Positions 52,986 to 62,381 of a DNA stretch of 64,000 nt are shown here, in pieces (the stretch's first letter is position 1; every line of letters starts with the position of its first letter). The stretch covers positions 1,761,001-1,825,000 of the forward strand of contig NZ_CP163421.1 of the NCBI RefSeq assembly GCF_041429775.1, in the 5' to 3' direction. Position numbers and translations under genes: made by a program. Source of the DNA: Glycocaulis abyssi (GTDB lineage Bacteria; Pseudomonadota; Alphaproteobacteria; Caulobacterales; Maricaulaceae). Below the pieces are notes generated by a model. The model ran no database searches and was not told the DNA's origin. It saw nothing but the letters and a program-made list of their open reading frames with translations.

Positions 52986-55900
52986 CTAGAACTCGTAGCG
53001 CAGGCCGATGCGGACCGACCAGAGCGAGGCCGAGCCCTGACGGCCCTGCACCACACGGTTCGGGTTGAAGCTGCGGTACTCGATCTGGTTACCGCCATTG
53101 ATCAGTCCGGCGCTGGCAGCTTCGATCGTGCCGGGGAAGCTGGCCTGACGGAAGATGCCCCACTCGTCATTGATGAGGTTGGGCAGGTTGTCGATCACGA
53201 TGAACGCCGCGCTGCGGTGACCATCGCGAAGACCGGGCAGTTCCTGCTCGATGCGCAGGTCGGCCTTGATCCACCAGTCAGAGTTGAAGGCGTTGCGCGG
53301 AACGAAACCGCCCGCATAACCCATCAGACCCTGCTGCTCGAGATAGCTGAAGAAGCCATCCACATCGAAACCGCCGGCAAAAGCGACATTGGGATCGCTC
53401 GGACCGGTGGGCACGTAGAGCAGTGAGCTCGCGCCTTCCTGGAAGGGATTGAAGCCCATCACGCTGTTCGACGCAAAGCCGTAGCCGTAGGGACGGCCCT
53501 GAGCGGCCTGGCCGAACAGGGTGAAGCGCGTGCGGTATTCCTGCACGAACTCATGCTCATAGTTCAGCAGCAGCGTAAAGCGGTGCGGAACGTTGTAGTT
53601 GGACTGGGCGATTTCATCCACTTGCGGGTTGAAGTAGGCCCGGTTGCTATAGTTCGAGAAGGCCACCGAGCTGGTCATCGGCTGGATGTCCTGGGCGTCC
53701 GAATAGGAGTAACCGGCAACCCAGCTGAGGCCGAAATCATATTCGCGCTGAACGGTGAGGCCGAAATTGAAGGAGTCGACATCACGCGTGGCGTTGGTCA
53801 GCACAAAGGACGGCTCGCGATTGCTCGCAAAGACCGGGATGCCGGCAACAGCCGTGCCAACCTGGTCCAGGTCACCGCGGCGGATAACCGCCGAGTTCTG
53901 GGCGCGGTTGAAGAGCAGGTCGGCATTGACGATGTACTCACCGCCCAGGAAGCCGGCCAGCGGCACATCGACAAGCCAGGTGGCGCCCAGCGAGAACTTC
54001 CACTCAGCCGGAATGTTGAAGCTCGGATCGAGATAGTTGATCTCGAAATTGTCACCCACGCCCGCAGCAACGCCGTCAACCAGCTCCTGCGGCACCGCAA
54101 AGCCCGGTGTCAGACCGTTCGGGTAGACAACATCGGCATCAAACAGCGAACGCGTGCCGTTCGTGTAGCCGAAATTGCGGCCGCGCTGGCCGAACTGGGT
54201 CACGTTGTTCGCCGAGTAATTGTTCGACAGCCAGACATTGGGGTTGCCGCCGGAGAACAGGCCGATGCCACCGCGCACGGTGAGCGTGTCGCTAACATCC
54301 CATTGCACCGCAAAGCGGGGCTGGATCAGGCCGGTACCGTCAAGCGTCTGCGAGTTCGAGAAGCCGTAATCGGCAACGAAGTCGGGATTTTCCGGCGGAG
54401 CATCGCTGGTGGTGTACCAGTCATAGCGAAGGCCGCCCGTGATCGTCAGGTTCGGCGTAACCTGCCACTCGTCCTGCACGAAAACCGTGTTGATCGCGTA
54501 ACCCCAGTCGGCAGCCGCGTCGGCGGGATTTTGCGAAGGCGCATTGTTGTAATAGATCGCGCTCGGGAAGCCGTTCTCGAAGTCGGCAATGCTGTTGAAG
54601 CGGAATTCACCGATCGTGTGCTGAACGAAGAGGTTGTAGATGTCGTACTGCTCACGTTCGTAGCCAAACGAGATCGAGTGGTTGTCGAGCTGGTAGTTAC
54701 CACGCAGCTGGGCCGACAGGATCGAGTAGTTCAGCTCGTTGGACTGGCGGCTGTCGTCACCCCCAAGGTAGATGGTGTTGCCGCCAACGCGGATCTGGAC
54801 TTCACCAAACCCGTCCGTGTCGAGCGAGTTCTGGCGATTGACCAGATCAATATAGCTGAGACGCATCTCGGTGGAGAAGTTGTTCGTCCAGTCAGAGAAC
54901 AGCGAAGCCGTATAGGAATTCAGCTCAGCGCCACGCTCATAGAGGTGATTGGAATATTCGAACTGGCTATTGCCGCCATCGGACTGCGTGATGTTGAAGC
55001 CGTCATTGTAATTGTAGACGAAGCTTGCGCGGTGATTGTTATTGATTTCCCAGTCCAGACGCAGAAGGAATTTCTCGTCCGTATTGCCGTAGCTGGACGG
55101 GATGCCGCCCGGATCGTAATTGTACACATCACGCGAAATGCGGCGGATTTCCTCGAAATCGGCCAGCGTGAAGCCGGAGATTTCAACTGTTGCGCCGGAA
55201 CCTTCCGGACCGCGGTCGAACGTATTGGTGCCTTCGCGGCGCTCATAGGCAGCGAAGAAGAACAGGCGGTCCTGGATGATCGGGCCACCGACATTGATGC
55301 CGTAGCGGTAATCGTCAAACGGCTCGATGGTGACGCTATTACCTTCCAGGCTGCTGCCAGTCAGGCTGTCACTGGTGTAATCCACGAAGAAGCCGCCGCG
55401 GAACTCGTTCCCGCCGGACTTGGTCACAGCGTTGATGTTACAGGCCGAGAAGCCGCCATAACGCACGTCGTACGGGGCCAGCTCGACCGCGACCTGCTCA
55501 ATGGCATCATAGGAGAAGGGCTGGCTCTCGGTCGGGAAGCCGTTGCTGTTCAGACCGAAACCGTCATTGAGGCGCACGCCGTCGACGGTCAGGCTGTTGA
55601 AGCGCGGGTTGGCACCGGCACACTGGATGGCGTCAACGAAGGACTCGTCGACATAGATGCGCGGATCGATACGCACGATATCGCCAAGGCTGCGGTTGAT
55701 GGCGGGCGCTGCAGTCAGCACGTCCTGGCCGAAGGTCGCGTTCGGGCCGATCGCGGTTTCAACGGTCTGGATGGCCGAACCCGTGACAACGATGACTTCG
55801 GTGGCCTGCGATGCCTCCAGAGACTGGTCGAGGCGGAACGTTTCGCCCAGGTTCAGCGAGATGCCTTCAACCTGACGCGGCTGGTAGCCATTCGCCGTGA

Positions 55901-56159
55901 TCGTCACCGTGTAGGGGCCGCCTACGCGAAGGCCGCGGGCAGAAAACACGCCGCCCGCCGAGGTGACGCTGTTCGACACAGAGCCCGAAGGCTGGTGAAT
56001 AACCTGCACGCTCGCGCCGCTGATCGGCGCGCCGTTCTGATCCGTAATCTGGCCACGAATGTCGGACGTGATCTGCTGGGCGTGTACGGCAGCAACCGGG
56101 GCCATCGCGGCGAGCGCGGCCACAGAAGCGCCATAGGCAAACTTCTTGAGGAAAGTCAT
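52986..56159 (-). CDS. Oar-like TonB-dependent receptor with carboxypeptidase-regulatory domain
   Basis: The 1057-residue outer-membrane protein starts with a signal peptide (ending VAAVHAQ), then a CarboxypepD-reg-like beta domain (DIRGQITDQNGAPISGASVQVIHQPSG, YTVTITANGYQPRQV), a TonB-box-like TEVIVVTGS, a plug domain with two cysteines (AIQCAGANPRF and GGFSACNINAVTKSGGNEF) that may pair, and a large beta-barrel rich in aromatic and asparagine residues. It ends in IGLRYEF with the terminal phenylalanine needed for barrel assembly. Oar-like receptors in marine alphaproteobacteria are thought to take up peptides or large polymers, and some act in protein secretion. Ligand not deducible. It has its own terminator. 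Confidence 0.92.
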   Translation of the reverse strand: MTFLKKFAYGASVAALAAMAPVAAVHAQQITSDIRGQITDQNGAPISGASVQVIHQPSGSVSNSVTSAGGVFSARGLRVGGPYTVTITANGYQPRQVEGISLNLGETFRLDQSLEASQATEVIVVTGSAIQTVETAIGPNATFGQDVLTAAPAINRSLGDIVRIDPRIYVDESFVDAIQCAGANPRFNSLTVDGVRLNDGFGLNSNGFPTESQPFSYDAIEQVAVELAPYDVRYGGFSACNINAVTKSGGNEFRGGFFVDYTSDSLTGSSLEGNSVTIEPFDDYRYGINVGGPIIQDRLFFFAAYERREGTNTFDRGPEGSGATVEISGFTLADFEEIRRISRDVYNYDPGGIPSSYGNTDEKFLLRLDWEINNNHRASFVYNYNDGFNITQSDGGNSQFEYSNHLYERGAELNSYTASLFSDWTNNFSTEMRLSYIDLVNRQNSLDTDGFGEVQIRVGGNTIYLGGDDSRQSNELNYSILSAQLRGNYQLDNHSISFGYEREQYDIYNLFVQHTIGEFRFNSIADFENGFPSAIYYNNAPSQNPADAAADWGYAINTVFVQDEWQVTPNLTITGGLRYDWYTTSDAPPENPDFVADYGFSNSQTLDGTGLIQPRFAVQWDVSDTLTVRGGIGLFSGGNPNVWLSNNYSANNVTQFGQRGRNFGYTNGTRSLFDADVVYPNGLTPGFAVPQELVDGVAAGVGDNFEINYLDPSFNIPAEWKFSLGATWLVDVPLAGFLGGEYIVNADLLFNRAQNSAVIRRGDLDQVGTAVAGIPVFASNREPSFVLTNATRDVDSFNFGLTVQREYDFGLSWVAGYSYSDAQDIQPMTSSVAFSNYSNRAYFNPQVDEIAQSNYNVPHRFTLLLNYEHEFVQEYRTRFTLFGQAAQGRPYGYGFASNSVMGFNPFQEGASSLLYVPTGPSDPNVAFAGGFDVDGFFSYLEQQGLMGYAGGFVPRNAFNSDWWIKADLRIEQELPGLRDGHRSAAFIVIDNLPNLINDEWGIFRQASFPGTIEAASAGLINGGNQIEYRSFNPNRVVQGRQGSASLWSVRIGLRYEF

Positions 56160-56581
56160 GGGTAAGGTCCCCCTGGATCGACCAAAATGAAGCGAAGCCC
56201 GCCGGAATACGGGCGTTCGGGAGACCGCTTACGGGTGCTGGGAGTCGGTTCGGTGACACAAGTGTGAAGGTTTTATTTCACCGCTACCAACTTATTAACA
56301 GACTGTAAGGACGCACACGGAGCATCGGGCGTGCCGTCACCGGTGTAAATTCAACGCAATGCAGCAATTTCCGGCGGCCGTTTGAGCGTATACGCCCTCC
56401 TTTCGCCCTTTCGGGGCTGCACCGGGGCTGCGGCTTCATCTGTGATACCGTGTCTTCTGGGCAACGCCTCATGCCGGCCGCGCCTGCGATCAGAGGCGCA
56501 AGCCGGATGCGCTGCCGGTGCGGACGTTATATGAAGGGTGAAGACCATTATTCTTCGACGCTGCCCGGCCCGACACACCCC
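56160..56581. other. divergent intergenic region between Oar-like receptor and GT39 gene
   Basis: The 422 bases contain GGGGGAC ahead of the receptor ATG, an ACACTTGTGT-type dyad (near 56260) and a GACTC methylation site that may belong to the receptor promoter. The GT39 frame is open back to 56450, so the last 130 bases may be coding if an earlier start is used. No repeat of the six families is present. Confidence 0.4.
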
Positions 56582-58147
56582 ATGACCCCGCCACCCGATT
56601 TCAAGACCGCTCTGACCGCGCAAAGGCTTGTCCTGGCGGCGGGCCTCTTCGGCCTGCTATTGCTGAGCGCGCGGATCACCGGGCTGATCGTCAACCCGTC
56701 CAGCCTCTATGCCGACGAGACGCAGTACTGGGTGTGGTCGCGTGATCTGGACTGGGGCTATTTCTCCAAGCCGCCGCTCATCGCCTGGATCATCGCTGCC
56801 ACCACCGCCGTGTTCGGTGATTCGGACTGGGCGATCCGGCTCGCCGCGCCGCTGCTTCATACGGCAACCGCGCTGCTGCTGGCGCTGAGCGCAGACCGAT
56901 TGTTTGGCCGGGTCGCTGCCGCCTGGACCTTCATCGCCTGGGTCACCCTGCCCTCGGTCTGGCTGTCGGCGGCCGTCATTTCCACCGATGCGGTATTGCT
57001 GACCTGCTGGGCGCTGGCGCTTTACGGATTTGTCCGGCTGCGCGAAGGCGCGGGCTGGAGCGCCATTGTCCTGCTGGGCGCAGGCTTCGGTTTTGGCATG
57101 CTGGCGAAATACGCCATGGGCTATTTTGCAGCCGGGCTGGTGCTGGCGGCCATTCTCGATCCGGTCTCGCGCCGCGCGCTCATTCGCCCGCGGCTTCTGG
57201 TATCGCTGGCGCTGGCCGGGCTGATCCTGGCGCCGAACCTCATCTGGAACTGGCGCAATGACTTTGCGACCGTCTCCCACACGGCGGCTAACGCCAACTG
57301 GGGCGCGGACATGTTCAATCCCGGCGAGTCCCTCTCCTTCCTGGTTGACCAGATGGGCGTGTTCGGCCCGGCCTTCTTCATCGCGCTGGTGGCGATCCTC
57401 ATCGTGCTGGTGCGTCAGTGGCGCACTGGCAGCGCCGACCCGCGCCTCATCGTGCTGGCCTGTTTCTGCGTGCCTGCGATACTGGTGGTGACGGGTCAGG
57501 CTTTCCTGAGCCGTGCCCACGCCAACTGGGCGGCCAGCGCCTATGCCGCCGCGACGATTATCGTGATCGCCGTGCTGCTGCAGGGTCCGCGCTGGCGGCG
57601 CTGGGTGCTGACCGGCTCGATCGCGCTGCATACACTTGTCGGGATCAGCTTTGCCACGCTGGCCATGAGTCCGGCCCTGACCGAGCAGGTGGGCCTTGCC
57701 AACGCCTTCAAGCGGGTGCGCGGCTGGCCGGAAACCGCAACTGCCCTGGCAGAGGCCGTGGAACGCACGGGCGTGGAAACGCTCGTCTTCGATAACCGCA
57801 ATGATTTCCACCAGATGCAGCGCTATGGCGGCGCCATCAATGCCGGGCTCTTCATCTGGATGCGCTATGCAGGCATTACCAATCACGCCGAACAGGGCTG
57901 GGCGCTGCCGGCCGGCTATGAAGGCCCGGTCCTGATCGCGTCAGAACGGCCGCTGGAAGTGCCCGTGATGGCGTATGATTTTGCGCAGATGGAGCACGCT
58001 GGCGATATCCGCATTGATCTCGGCGGCGGGCGGGAGCGCCATTACCAGCTCTTCATCGCGCAGAACTACCGGCCCGTGGTCAGGACCGATGCGTTCGAAG
58101 AGGCTATCCGCCTGTCGCGAGAGGCCCGCGAAGCGGCGCTTCAGTAG
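56582..58147 (+). CDS. GT39-type membrane glycosyltransferase
   Basis: The 521-residue protein has about ten hydrophobic helices and the N-terminal acidic loop motif YADETQYWVWSRDLDWGYFSKPPLIAWI, typical of ArnT/PMT-like (GT39/GT83) transferases that use polyprenyl-phosphate sugars at the periplasmic side. The ATG at 56582 is placed just before the first helix; in-frame ATGs at 56531 and 56450 are alternatives. The C-terminal soluble part (ETLVFDNRNDFHQMQRYGG, GGGRERHYQLFIAQNYRP) resembles the periplasmic domain of this family. Its end overlaps the convergent msrA by seven bases. The acceptor (lipid A, protein or glycan) cannot be told. Confidence 0.88.
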   Translation: MTPPPDFKTALTAQRLVLAAGLFGLLLLSARITGLIVNPSSLYADETQYWVWSRDLDWGYFSKPPLIAWIIAATTAVFGDSDWAIRLAAPLLHTATALLLALSADRLFGRVAAAWTFIAWVTLPSVWLSAAVISTDAVLLTCWALALYGFVRLREGAGWSAIVLLGAGFGFGMLAKYAMGYFAAGLVLAAILDPVSRRALIRPRLLVSLALAGLILAPNLIWNWRNDFATVSHTAANANWGADMFNPGESLSFLVDQMGVFGPAFFIALVAILIVLVRQWRTGSADPRLIVLACFCVPAILVVTGQAFLSRAHANWAASAYAAATIIVIAVLLQGPRWRRWVLTGSIALHTLVGISFATLAMSPALTEQVGLANAFKRVRGWPETATALAEAVERTGVETLVFDNRNDFHQMQRYGGAINAGLFIWMRYAGITNHAEQGWALPAGYEGPVLIASERPLEVPVMAYDFAQMEHAGDIRIDLGGGRERHYQLFIAQNYRPVVRTDAFEEAIRLSREAREAALQ

Positions 58148-58773
58148 CCGCCCGCCTCATCGCCCCAGATTTCGCGCAGGCGCTGGTCGCGCCGGCAACC
58201 AAAGCGATAGCGCTGATAGCGGATCGGATTATTTTCTGCATAGTTCTGGTGATAGTCCTCCGCCGGCCAGAAGGCTTCAGCCTCGCGGATACGCACCGCC
58301 AGGGGCTGGCCGAAGCGGGCCTCGACTTCGGCGGCGCTGGCCTCGGCAGCGGCACGCTGCGCGTCATCAAGGGTGAAGATGGCGGGCGCATAGGCCGCCC
58401 CCCGGTCACAGAACTGCCCGCCCCCGTCGAACGGATCGACATTGCGCCAGTAATGGGAGAGCAGCGCCTCATAGCTGACGATTTGCGGGTCGTAGATGAT
58501 CTCCACCGCCTCGACATGACCGGTATTGCCATTGACCACCTGCCGGTATTCCGGGTTCTCCACATGGCCGCCGGTGAAGCCGGAGACCACGTCAATCACG
58601 CCGTCGAGGCGTTCAAAATCAGCCTCGGTGCACCAGAAGCAGCCAGAGGCCAGTATCGCGCGGGCCTGCCCGTCAGGCAGGGCGGCGGGTTCGCCAGCCT
58701 TCTGCGCGGTGCCGGCCGGGCTGTCTGAACAGGCCATCAGGAAGGCGGCGGCAAGAAGGGCGAGCAGGCGCAT
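58141..58773 (-). CDS. msrA: MsrA, peptide methionine sulfoxide reductase (lipoprotein form)
   Basis: MsrA repairs oxidised methionine (S form). The catalytic motif SGCFWCTEADFERLDGV is at about residues 43-59, with GFTGGHVENPEYRQVVNGNTGHVEAVEI and AEDYHQNYAENNP further on. The 210-residue protein starts with a signal peptide ending in a lipobox (AAFLMACSD), so it should be lipid-anchored in the periplasm rather than cytoplasmic. A second cysteine near the C-terminus (RFGCRRDQRL) may be the resolving one. It is a separate unit between the GT39 gene and argC. Confidence 0.94.
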   Translation of the reverse strand: MRLLALLAAAFLMACSDSPAGTAQKAGEPAALPDGQARAILASGCFWCTEADFERLDGVIDVVSGFTGGHVENPEYRQVVNGNTGHVEAVEIIYDPQIVSYEALLSHYWRNVDPFDGGGQFCDRGAAYAPAIFTLDDAQRAAAEASAAEVEARFGQPLAVRIREAEAFWPAEDYHQNYAENNPIRYQRYRFGCRRDQRLREIWGDEAGGY

Positions 58774-58866
58774 GGCGGTATCCTTCGGATCAGCTGACAG
58801 TCAGTAAATGACGCAGACTGCCGTCAGGGAAAGCCCCGCGCGCGAAATTGTGACACGTAAGGCCGG

Positions 58867-59808
58867 TCAGGCGATCCCGCCCAGCTCCTCAAGCCCGGCA
58901 GCCAGCGCAAGGTTCTGCACGGCCTGCACGGCAGCGCCTTTCAGGAGATTATCGAGCGCGCAGACCAGCGTCGCATTGCGTCCGCCTTCACCCACAGACC
59001 AGCCGCCCACGACTGCGCCGGGAATGTCCTGCCCGTCGCGGACTTCAGGGATGGCGTCGCTGAGGCGGATCAGCTTTTCGCCCTCATAGGCCGCTGCGTA
59101 TCGGCTTTTGAACGCGTCCAGCGTTACCGGCGCAGCAAAGTTCAACTGTGCGGTCAGGGTGATGCCGCGGAAGAAGGCGGCGACATGGGGGGAGAAGCGC
59201 ACCTCATGGCCGAGATGACGGCTCATCTCGCGCTCATGCATGTGCCCGGTCAGGGCGTAGGGCATGAGATTGTCGCGCAGCGCCTCGACATCATTCTTGC
59301 GGCTGGGCGTCGTGCCGGCACCTGAATAGCCCGACACGCCGAACAGATGTGCCGGACCGGACAGAAGATCACGCACCGGATGCACGCAGAGCTGGCCCGC
59401 CGTCGCATAGCAGCCCGGATTGGAGATACGCGTCTCGCCTTTGAGGCGCTCGCGCCCATAGAGCTCCGGCAGGCCGTAGGTCCAGCTGTCGTCAAAGCGG
59501 TAATCAGCCGAGAGATCGACCAGAATCGTACCCGGTGCCGCCGCTTCAATCGCCGCCACGTAAGGCGCGGTCTCGCCATTGGGCAGCGCCAGTATCACCG
59601 CGTCGGCCCCGCGCGCCGCCACGTCTTCCGGCCCCATCGCCTCGAAGGCCAGCCCATCGCGGGCTTCAGGCGCGAGGTTTGATACCGGCTCACCCGCCAT
59701 CGCCCGTGAGGACGCGAACACGAGCCGCATATCGCTGCGCCGCGAAAGGATGGCAACCAGCTCCTTGCCGGTATGTCCGCGCGCGCCCACAAGGCCAACT
59801 TTCAGCAT
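58867..59808 (-). CDS. argC: N-acetyl-gamma-glutamyl-phosphate reductase
   Basis: ArgC reduces N-acetylglutamyl phosphate to the semialdehyde in arginine synthesis. The 313-residue protein shows the dinucleotide site VGLVGARGHTGKELVAIL, the catalytic cysteine in RISNPGCYATAGQLCVHP and SGYSGAGTTPSRKNDV, and HVAAFFRGITLTAQL. It belongs to the short ArgC type. It follows the fused argAB gene by four bases and is last in the argF'-argAB-argC operon. Confidence 0.96.
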   Translation of the reverse strand: MLKVGLVGARGHTGKELVAILSRRSDMRLVFASSRAMAGEPVSNLAPEARDGLAFEAMGPEDVAARGADAVILALPNGETAPYVAAIEAAAPGTILVDLSADYRFDDSWTYGLPELYGRERLKGETRISNPGCYATAGQLCVHPVRDLLSGPAHLFGVSGYSGAGTTPSRKNDVEALRDNLMPYALTGHMHEREMSRHLGHEVRFSPHVAAFFRGITLTAQLNFAAPVTLDAFKSRYAAAYEGEKLIRLSDAIPEVRDGQDIPGAVVGGWSVGEGGRNATLVCALDNLLKGAAVQAVQNLALAAGLEELGGIA

Positions 59809-59812
59809 GGCC

Positions 59813-61168
59813 CTAGCTCCTCAGCGTCGGCGGCAGGGCCGCGATGCGCTCCACCATGGCCGGAATGCGCGACAGATCGGCTTCTCCGCGCCAGAACACC
59901 GTCCAGTGGCCGGTCTTCACCGCGCCATGGCAGGTGGCGAAGTAGAATTCATTGACCGGATTATCGGTGCGCGAGCGCCAGTAGAGGCGCGGCGCATAGG
60001 CGATCAGCTTGCGCCAGACCGCCCCGCCCAGCCCCTCGCCGCGCGCATCGTCGAGCACCGCAAACTTGTCGAGATAGATCACATCATCGAGCCTGGAGGT
60101 GATGGCCGCCGCCCGGTAACTTTCAGTGACGAAAGCGCGGTCGAAGTCCAGCCGGTCGAAATACCCGTCCACCAGTCGGCGCTCGAAAGCTGCCTCAATC
60201 AGCGGGGCGGCGCGCGCGGTATCGAGATCGGCCTTGGCGGTGATCTCCAGCATGCGCTCGCCCTTGCGCACCAGCGTGCCGGACCCGGCATGGGTGAAGA
60301 GCTCCTTGGCGAGCTCGCCCGGCGCGGTGATGGAGACCGAGCTGGACAGGGGCAGATCATCAAGCAGGCGCTTGATCTCTTCCATTTTCAGGCGCATCCC
60401 GCCCGATACCCAGTCCGCGCTCATCAGCTCGTCAAAATCGGTGGCGAGGTTGATGGCGGACAAGGGCTTGCCCGCTTCATCCAGCAGCGCGCCGGTGCCG
60501 GTCAGGAACACGATCTTGTAGGGCTGGAGCGCATGCACCAGCGCGCGCACGGCCGCATCGGCATTGATGTTGACCAGCCGCCCGTCTGCGGTATCGCCAA
60601 GGCAGGCCAGGATCGGGGCTTGTCCGGCGCGTGCGGCGGCGGCGACCAGTTCAAGGCGCACTTTCGTGGGATCACCAACGCGGCCCAGCTCGCCCTCGTC
60701 CATCAACTCGGCTTCAAAGACACCTGAGGGAATGGCAGCCGCGCGTCCGCCGCAATCGCGGATTGCCTGCACCAGTTCCAGATTCACGCGCGTCAGCGTA
60801 TCGCGGATCACAGGGATCGCTTCGGGCGGGGTGACGCGCAGGCCCTGCTTGCGCACGGTCTCGATGCCCGCCTCGCTCAAAGCTTTGTCGAGCTGTGGCC
60901 CGCCGCCATGCACCACGATAGGGGCCAGCCCCACCGTCTGCAGGAAGGCGAGCGAGGCCGAAAGCGCCTCCATCTCCTCTTCCATCACCGCGCCGCCGAC
61001 CTTGATGACGGCAAAGCGTTCCTGATCGAGGCGCGAGAAGCGGGTGAGATACTCGCGTATCTCCTTGCCGTCGCGCATCTGGGAGAGAAGCTGGACGATG
61101 GCCGAGCGCACCGGCACGGCTGCGCCGCCGCGTTCGCTAGCGTGATGGTCTGCAGGTTTCCCGATCAC
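59813..61168 (-). CDS. bifunctional N-acetylglutamate synthase/kinase (ArgA-ArgB fusion)
   Basis: The 451-residue protein combines an amino-acid kinase domain (about 45-285: FAVIKVGGAVMEEEMEAL, PIVVHGGGPQLDKALSEAGIE, LACLGDTADGRLVNINADAAV) with a C-terminal GNAT domain (about 300-445: SYRAAAITSRLDDVIYLDKFAVLDDARGEGLGGAVWRKL, WRSRTDNPVNEFYF). This is the synthase/kinase type characterised from Maricaulis maris and Xanthomonas and related to vertebrate NAGS. It makes acetylglutamate and phosphorylates it, so no separate argA or argJ would be required for these steps. It starts with GTG overlapping the argF' stop (GTGA). Confidence 0.93.
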   Translation of the reverse strand: MIGKPADHHASERGGAAVPVRSAIVQLLSQMRDGKEIREYLTRFSRLDQERFAVIKVGGAVMEEEMEALSASLAFLQTVGLAPIVVHGGGPQLDKALSEAGIETVRKQGLRVTPPEAIPVIRDTLTRVNLELVQAIRDCGGRAAAIPSGVFEAELMDEGELGRVGDPTKVRLELVAAAARAGQAPILACLGDTADGRLVNINADAAVRALVHALQPYKIVFLTGTGALLDEAGKPLSAINLATDFDELMSADWVSGGMRLKMEEIKRLLDDLPLSSSVSITAPGELAKELFTHAGSGTLVRKGERMLEITAKADLDTARAAPLIEAAFERRLVDGYFDRLDFDRAFVTESYRAAAITSRLDDVIYLDKFAVLDDARGEGLGGAVWRKLIAYAPRLYWRSRTDNPVNEFYFATCHGAVKTGHWTVFWRGEADLSRIPAMVERIAALPPTLRS

Positions 61169-62172
61169 GGCTCCGCTCCATTGGCGAGGGTTTCCATGAT
61201 CGCCTTTTGTACGTGCAGGCGGTTTTCCGCTTCGGCAAGGCCGATAAAGGCGGGCGAATCCACGACCGAGTCGGCAATCTTCACATTGCGCCGCATGGGC
61301 AGGCAGTGGCTGACGACCGCATTGTCGGTCAGCGCCATCTTGGCATCGTCAATCATAAAGCCTGCACCCTTGGCACGGTAGGGCGCTTCGCCGTCCCACT
61401 GGCCGAAAAAGGGCAGCGCGCCCCAGCTCTTGGCGTAGACAGCGTGCGCGCCGCTATAGGCTGCCTTCACGTCGGTGGTGACGGTCAGCGAGGTGCCGGC
61501 ATCGCCGCAGAATTTCTCCGCCGCATCCATGTAGCGCTGATCGAGGCGGTAAACCTCGTCCGGGATCAGAAGGCGCACATTCATGCCGAACTTGGACGCG
61601 ATCAGCAGGGCGGAATTGGCCACAGCCGTGTTGAGCGGTTTGGGGTGCGGCACCCAGGTCAGCAGAAACTCCTTGCCGCGCACATCGCCAATCGTGTCCT
61701 GCAGGGCCATCATGTGGGCCAGCTCCTGACAGGGATGGACGATGGTCTCCATGTTGATGACAGGCACCGTCGCGTATTTCGCATAGGCCATTATCAGCGG
61801 GTCTTCGCGCTCGGCCGTCCAGTTCTCGAACTTCGGGAAGCAGCGGATCGCGATGAGATCGACATAGGAGGACAGCACGCGCGCCGCCTCCTTCACGTGC
61901 TCTTCGGCCGTGCCGTCCATGATGGCCCCGTCCTCGAACTCGACCGGCCAGGTGCCGCCGCGCGCATCCAGCACGATGGCATGACCGCCCAGCTGGTGGG
62001 CCCCAAGGTCAAACGAGGTGCGGGTGCGCAAGGAAGGATTGAAGAAGACGAGCGCGATGGACTTGCCTTTGAGCGCATCGCCTTGCGGGCTTTCCCGGTA
62101 TCGGCGCGCACGGTCGATCAGGGCCTGAAGTTCTTGTCTCGACCAGTCGGCGGTAGACAGGAAATGCCGCAT
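61165..62172 (-). CDS. argF': N-acetylornithine carbamoyltransferase (ArgF')
   Basis: The 335-residue protein looks like the acetylornithine-type transcarbamylase of Xanthomonas, not a normal ornithine carbamoyltransferase. The carbamoyl-phosphate loop is FFNPSLRTRTSFDLGAHQLG; the segment DARGGTWPVEFEDGAIMDG keeps the glutamate associated with N-acetylornithine use (succinylornithine enzymes have proline there); further motifs are METIVHPCQELAHMMALQ, LTWVPHPKPLNTAVANS, YAKSWGALPFFG and SHCLPMRRNVK. The product would be N-acetylcitrulline. First gene of the arginine operon, with GGGAGG upstream and a four-base overlap into argAB, whose fusion type co-occurs with this enzyme. Confidence 0.9.
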   Translation of the reverse strand: MRHFLSTADWSRQELQALIDRARRYRESPQGDALKGKSIALVFFNPSLRTRTSFDLGAHQLGGHAIVLDARGGTWPVEFEDGAIMDGTAEEHVKEAARVLSSYVDLIAIRCFPKFENWTAEREDPLIMAYAKYATVPVINMETIVHPCQELAHMMALQDTIGDVRGKEFLLTWVPHPKPLNTAVANSALLIASKFGMNVRLLIPDEVYRLDQRYMDAAEKFCGDAGTSLTVTTDVKAAYSGAHAVYAKSWGALPFFGQWDGEAPYRAKGAGFMIDDAKMALTDNAVVSHCLPMRRNVKIADSVVDSPAFIGLAEAENRLHVQKAIMETLANGAEP

Positions 62173-62269
62173 CGTTTCACGCGCCTCCCTTGGGCGTTGG
62201 AAAGCTCACGCGTTTAGCGCTCCTTGCTGCAATGCGCAAACGGGTGTGTGAGCGGGAATGAGTTGCCGC

Positions 62270-62381
62270 CCCTCGTCCTTCGAGACGTTCGCTATCGCTC
62301 ACCCTCAGGATGAGGGGCGGGAAAGACCAGAATCCCTCATCCTGAGGAGCTTTCGACAGAAAGCGTCTCGAAGGACGAGGG
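62270..62381. repeat. intergenic palindromic repeat, family 5 (CCTCATCCTGAGG type)
   Basis: CCCTCGTCCTTCGAGACG at the left and CGTCTCGAAGGACGAGGG at the right form an 18-bp perfect outer stem; ACCCTCAGGATGAGGG and CCCTCATCCTGAGGAGC lie inside. Repeats of this type are common in alphaproteobacterial genomes. The right 45 bases are part of the L,D-transpeptidase reading frame. Confidence 0.8.
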
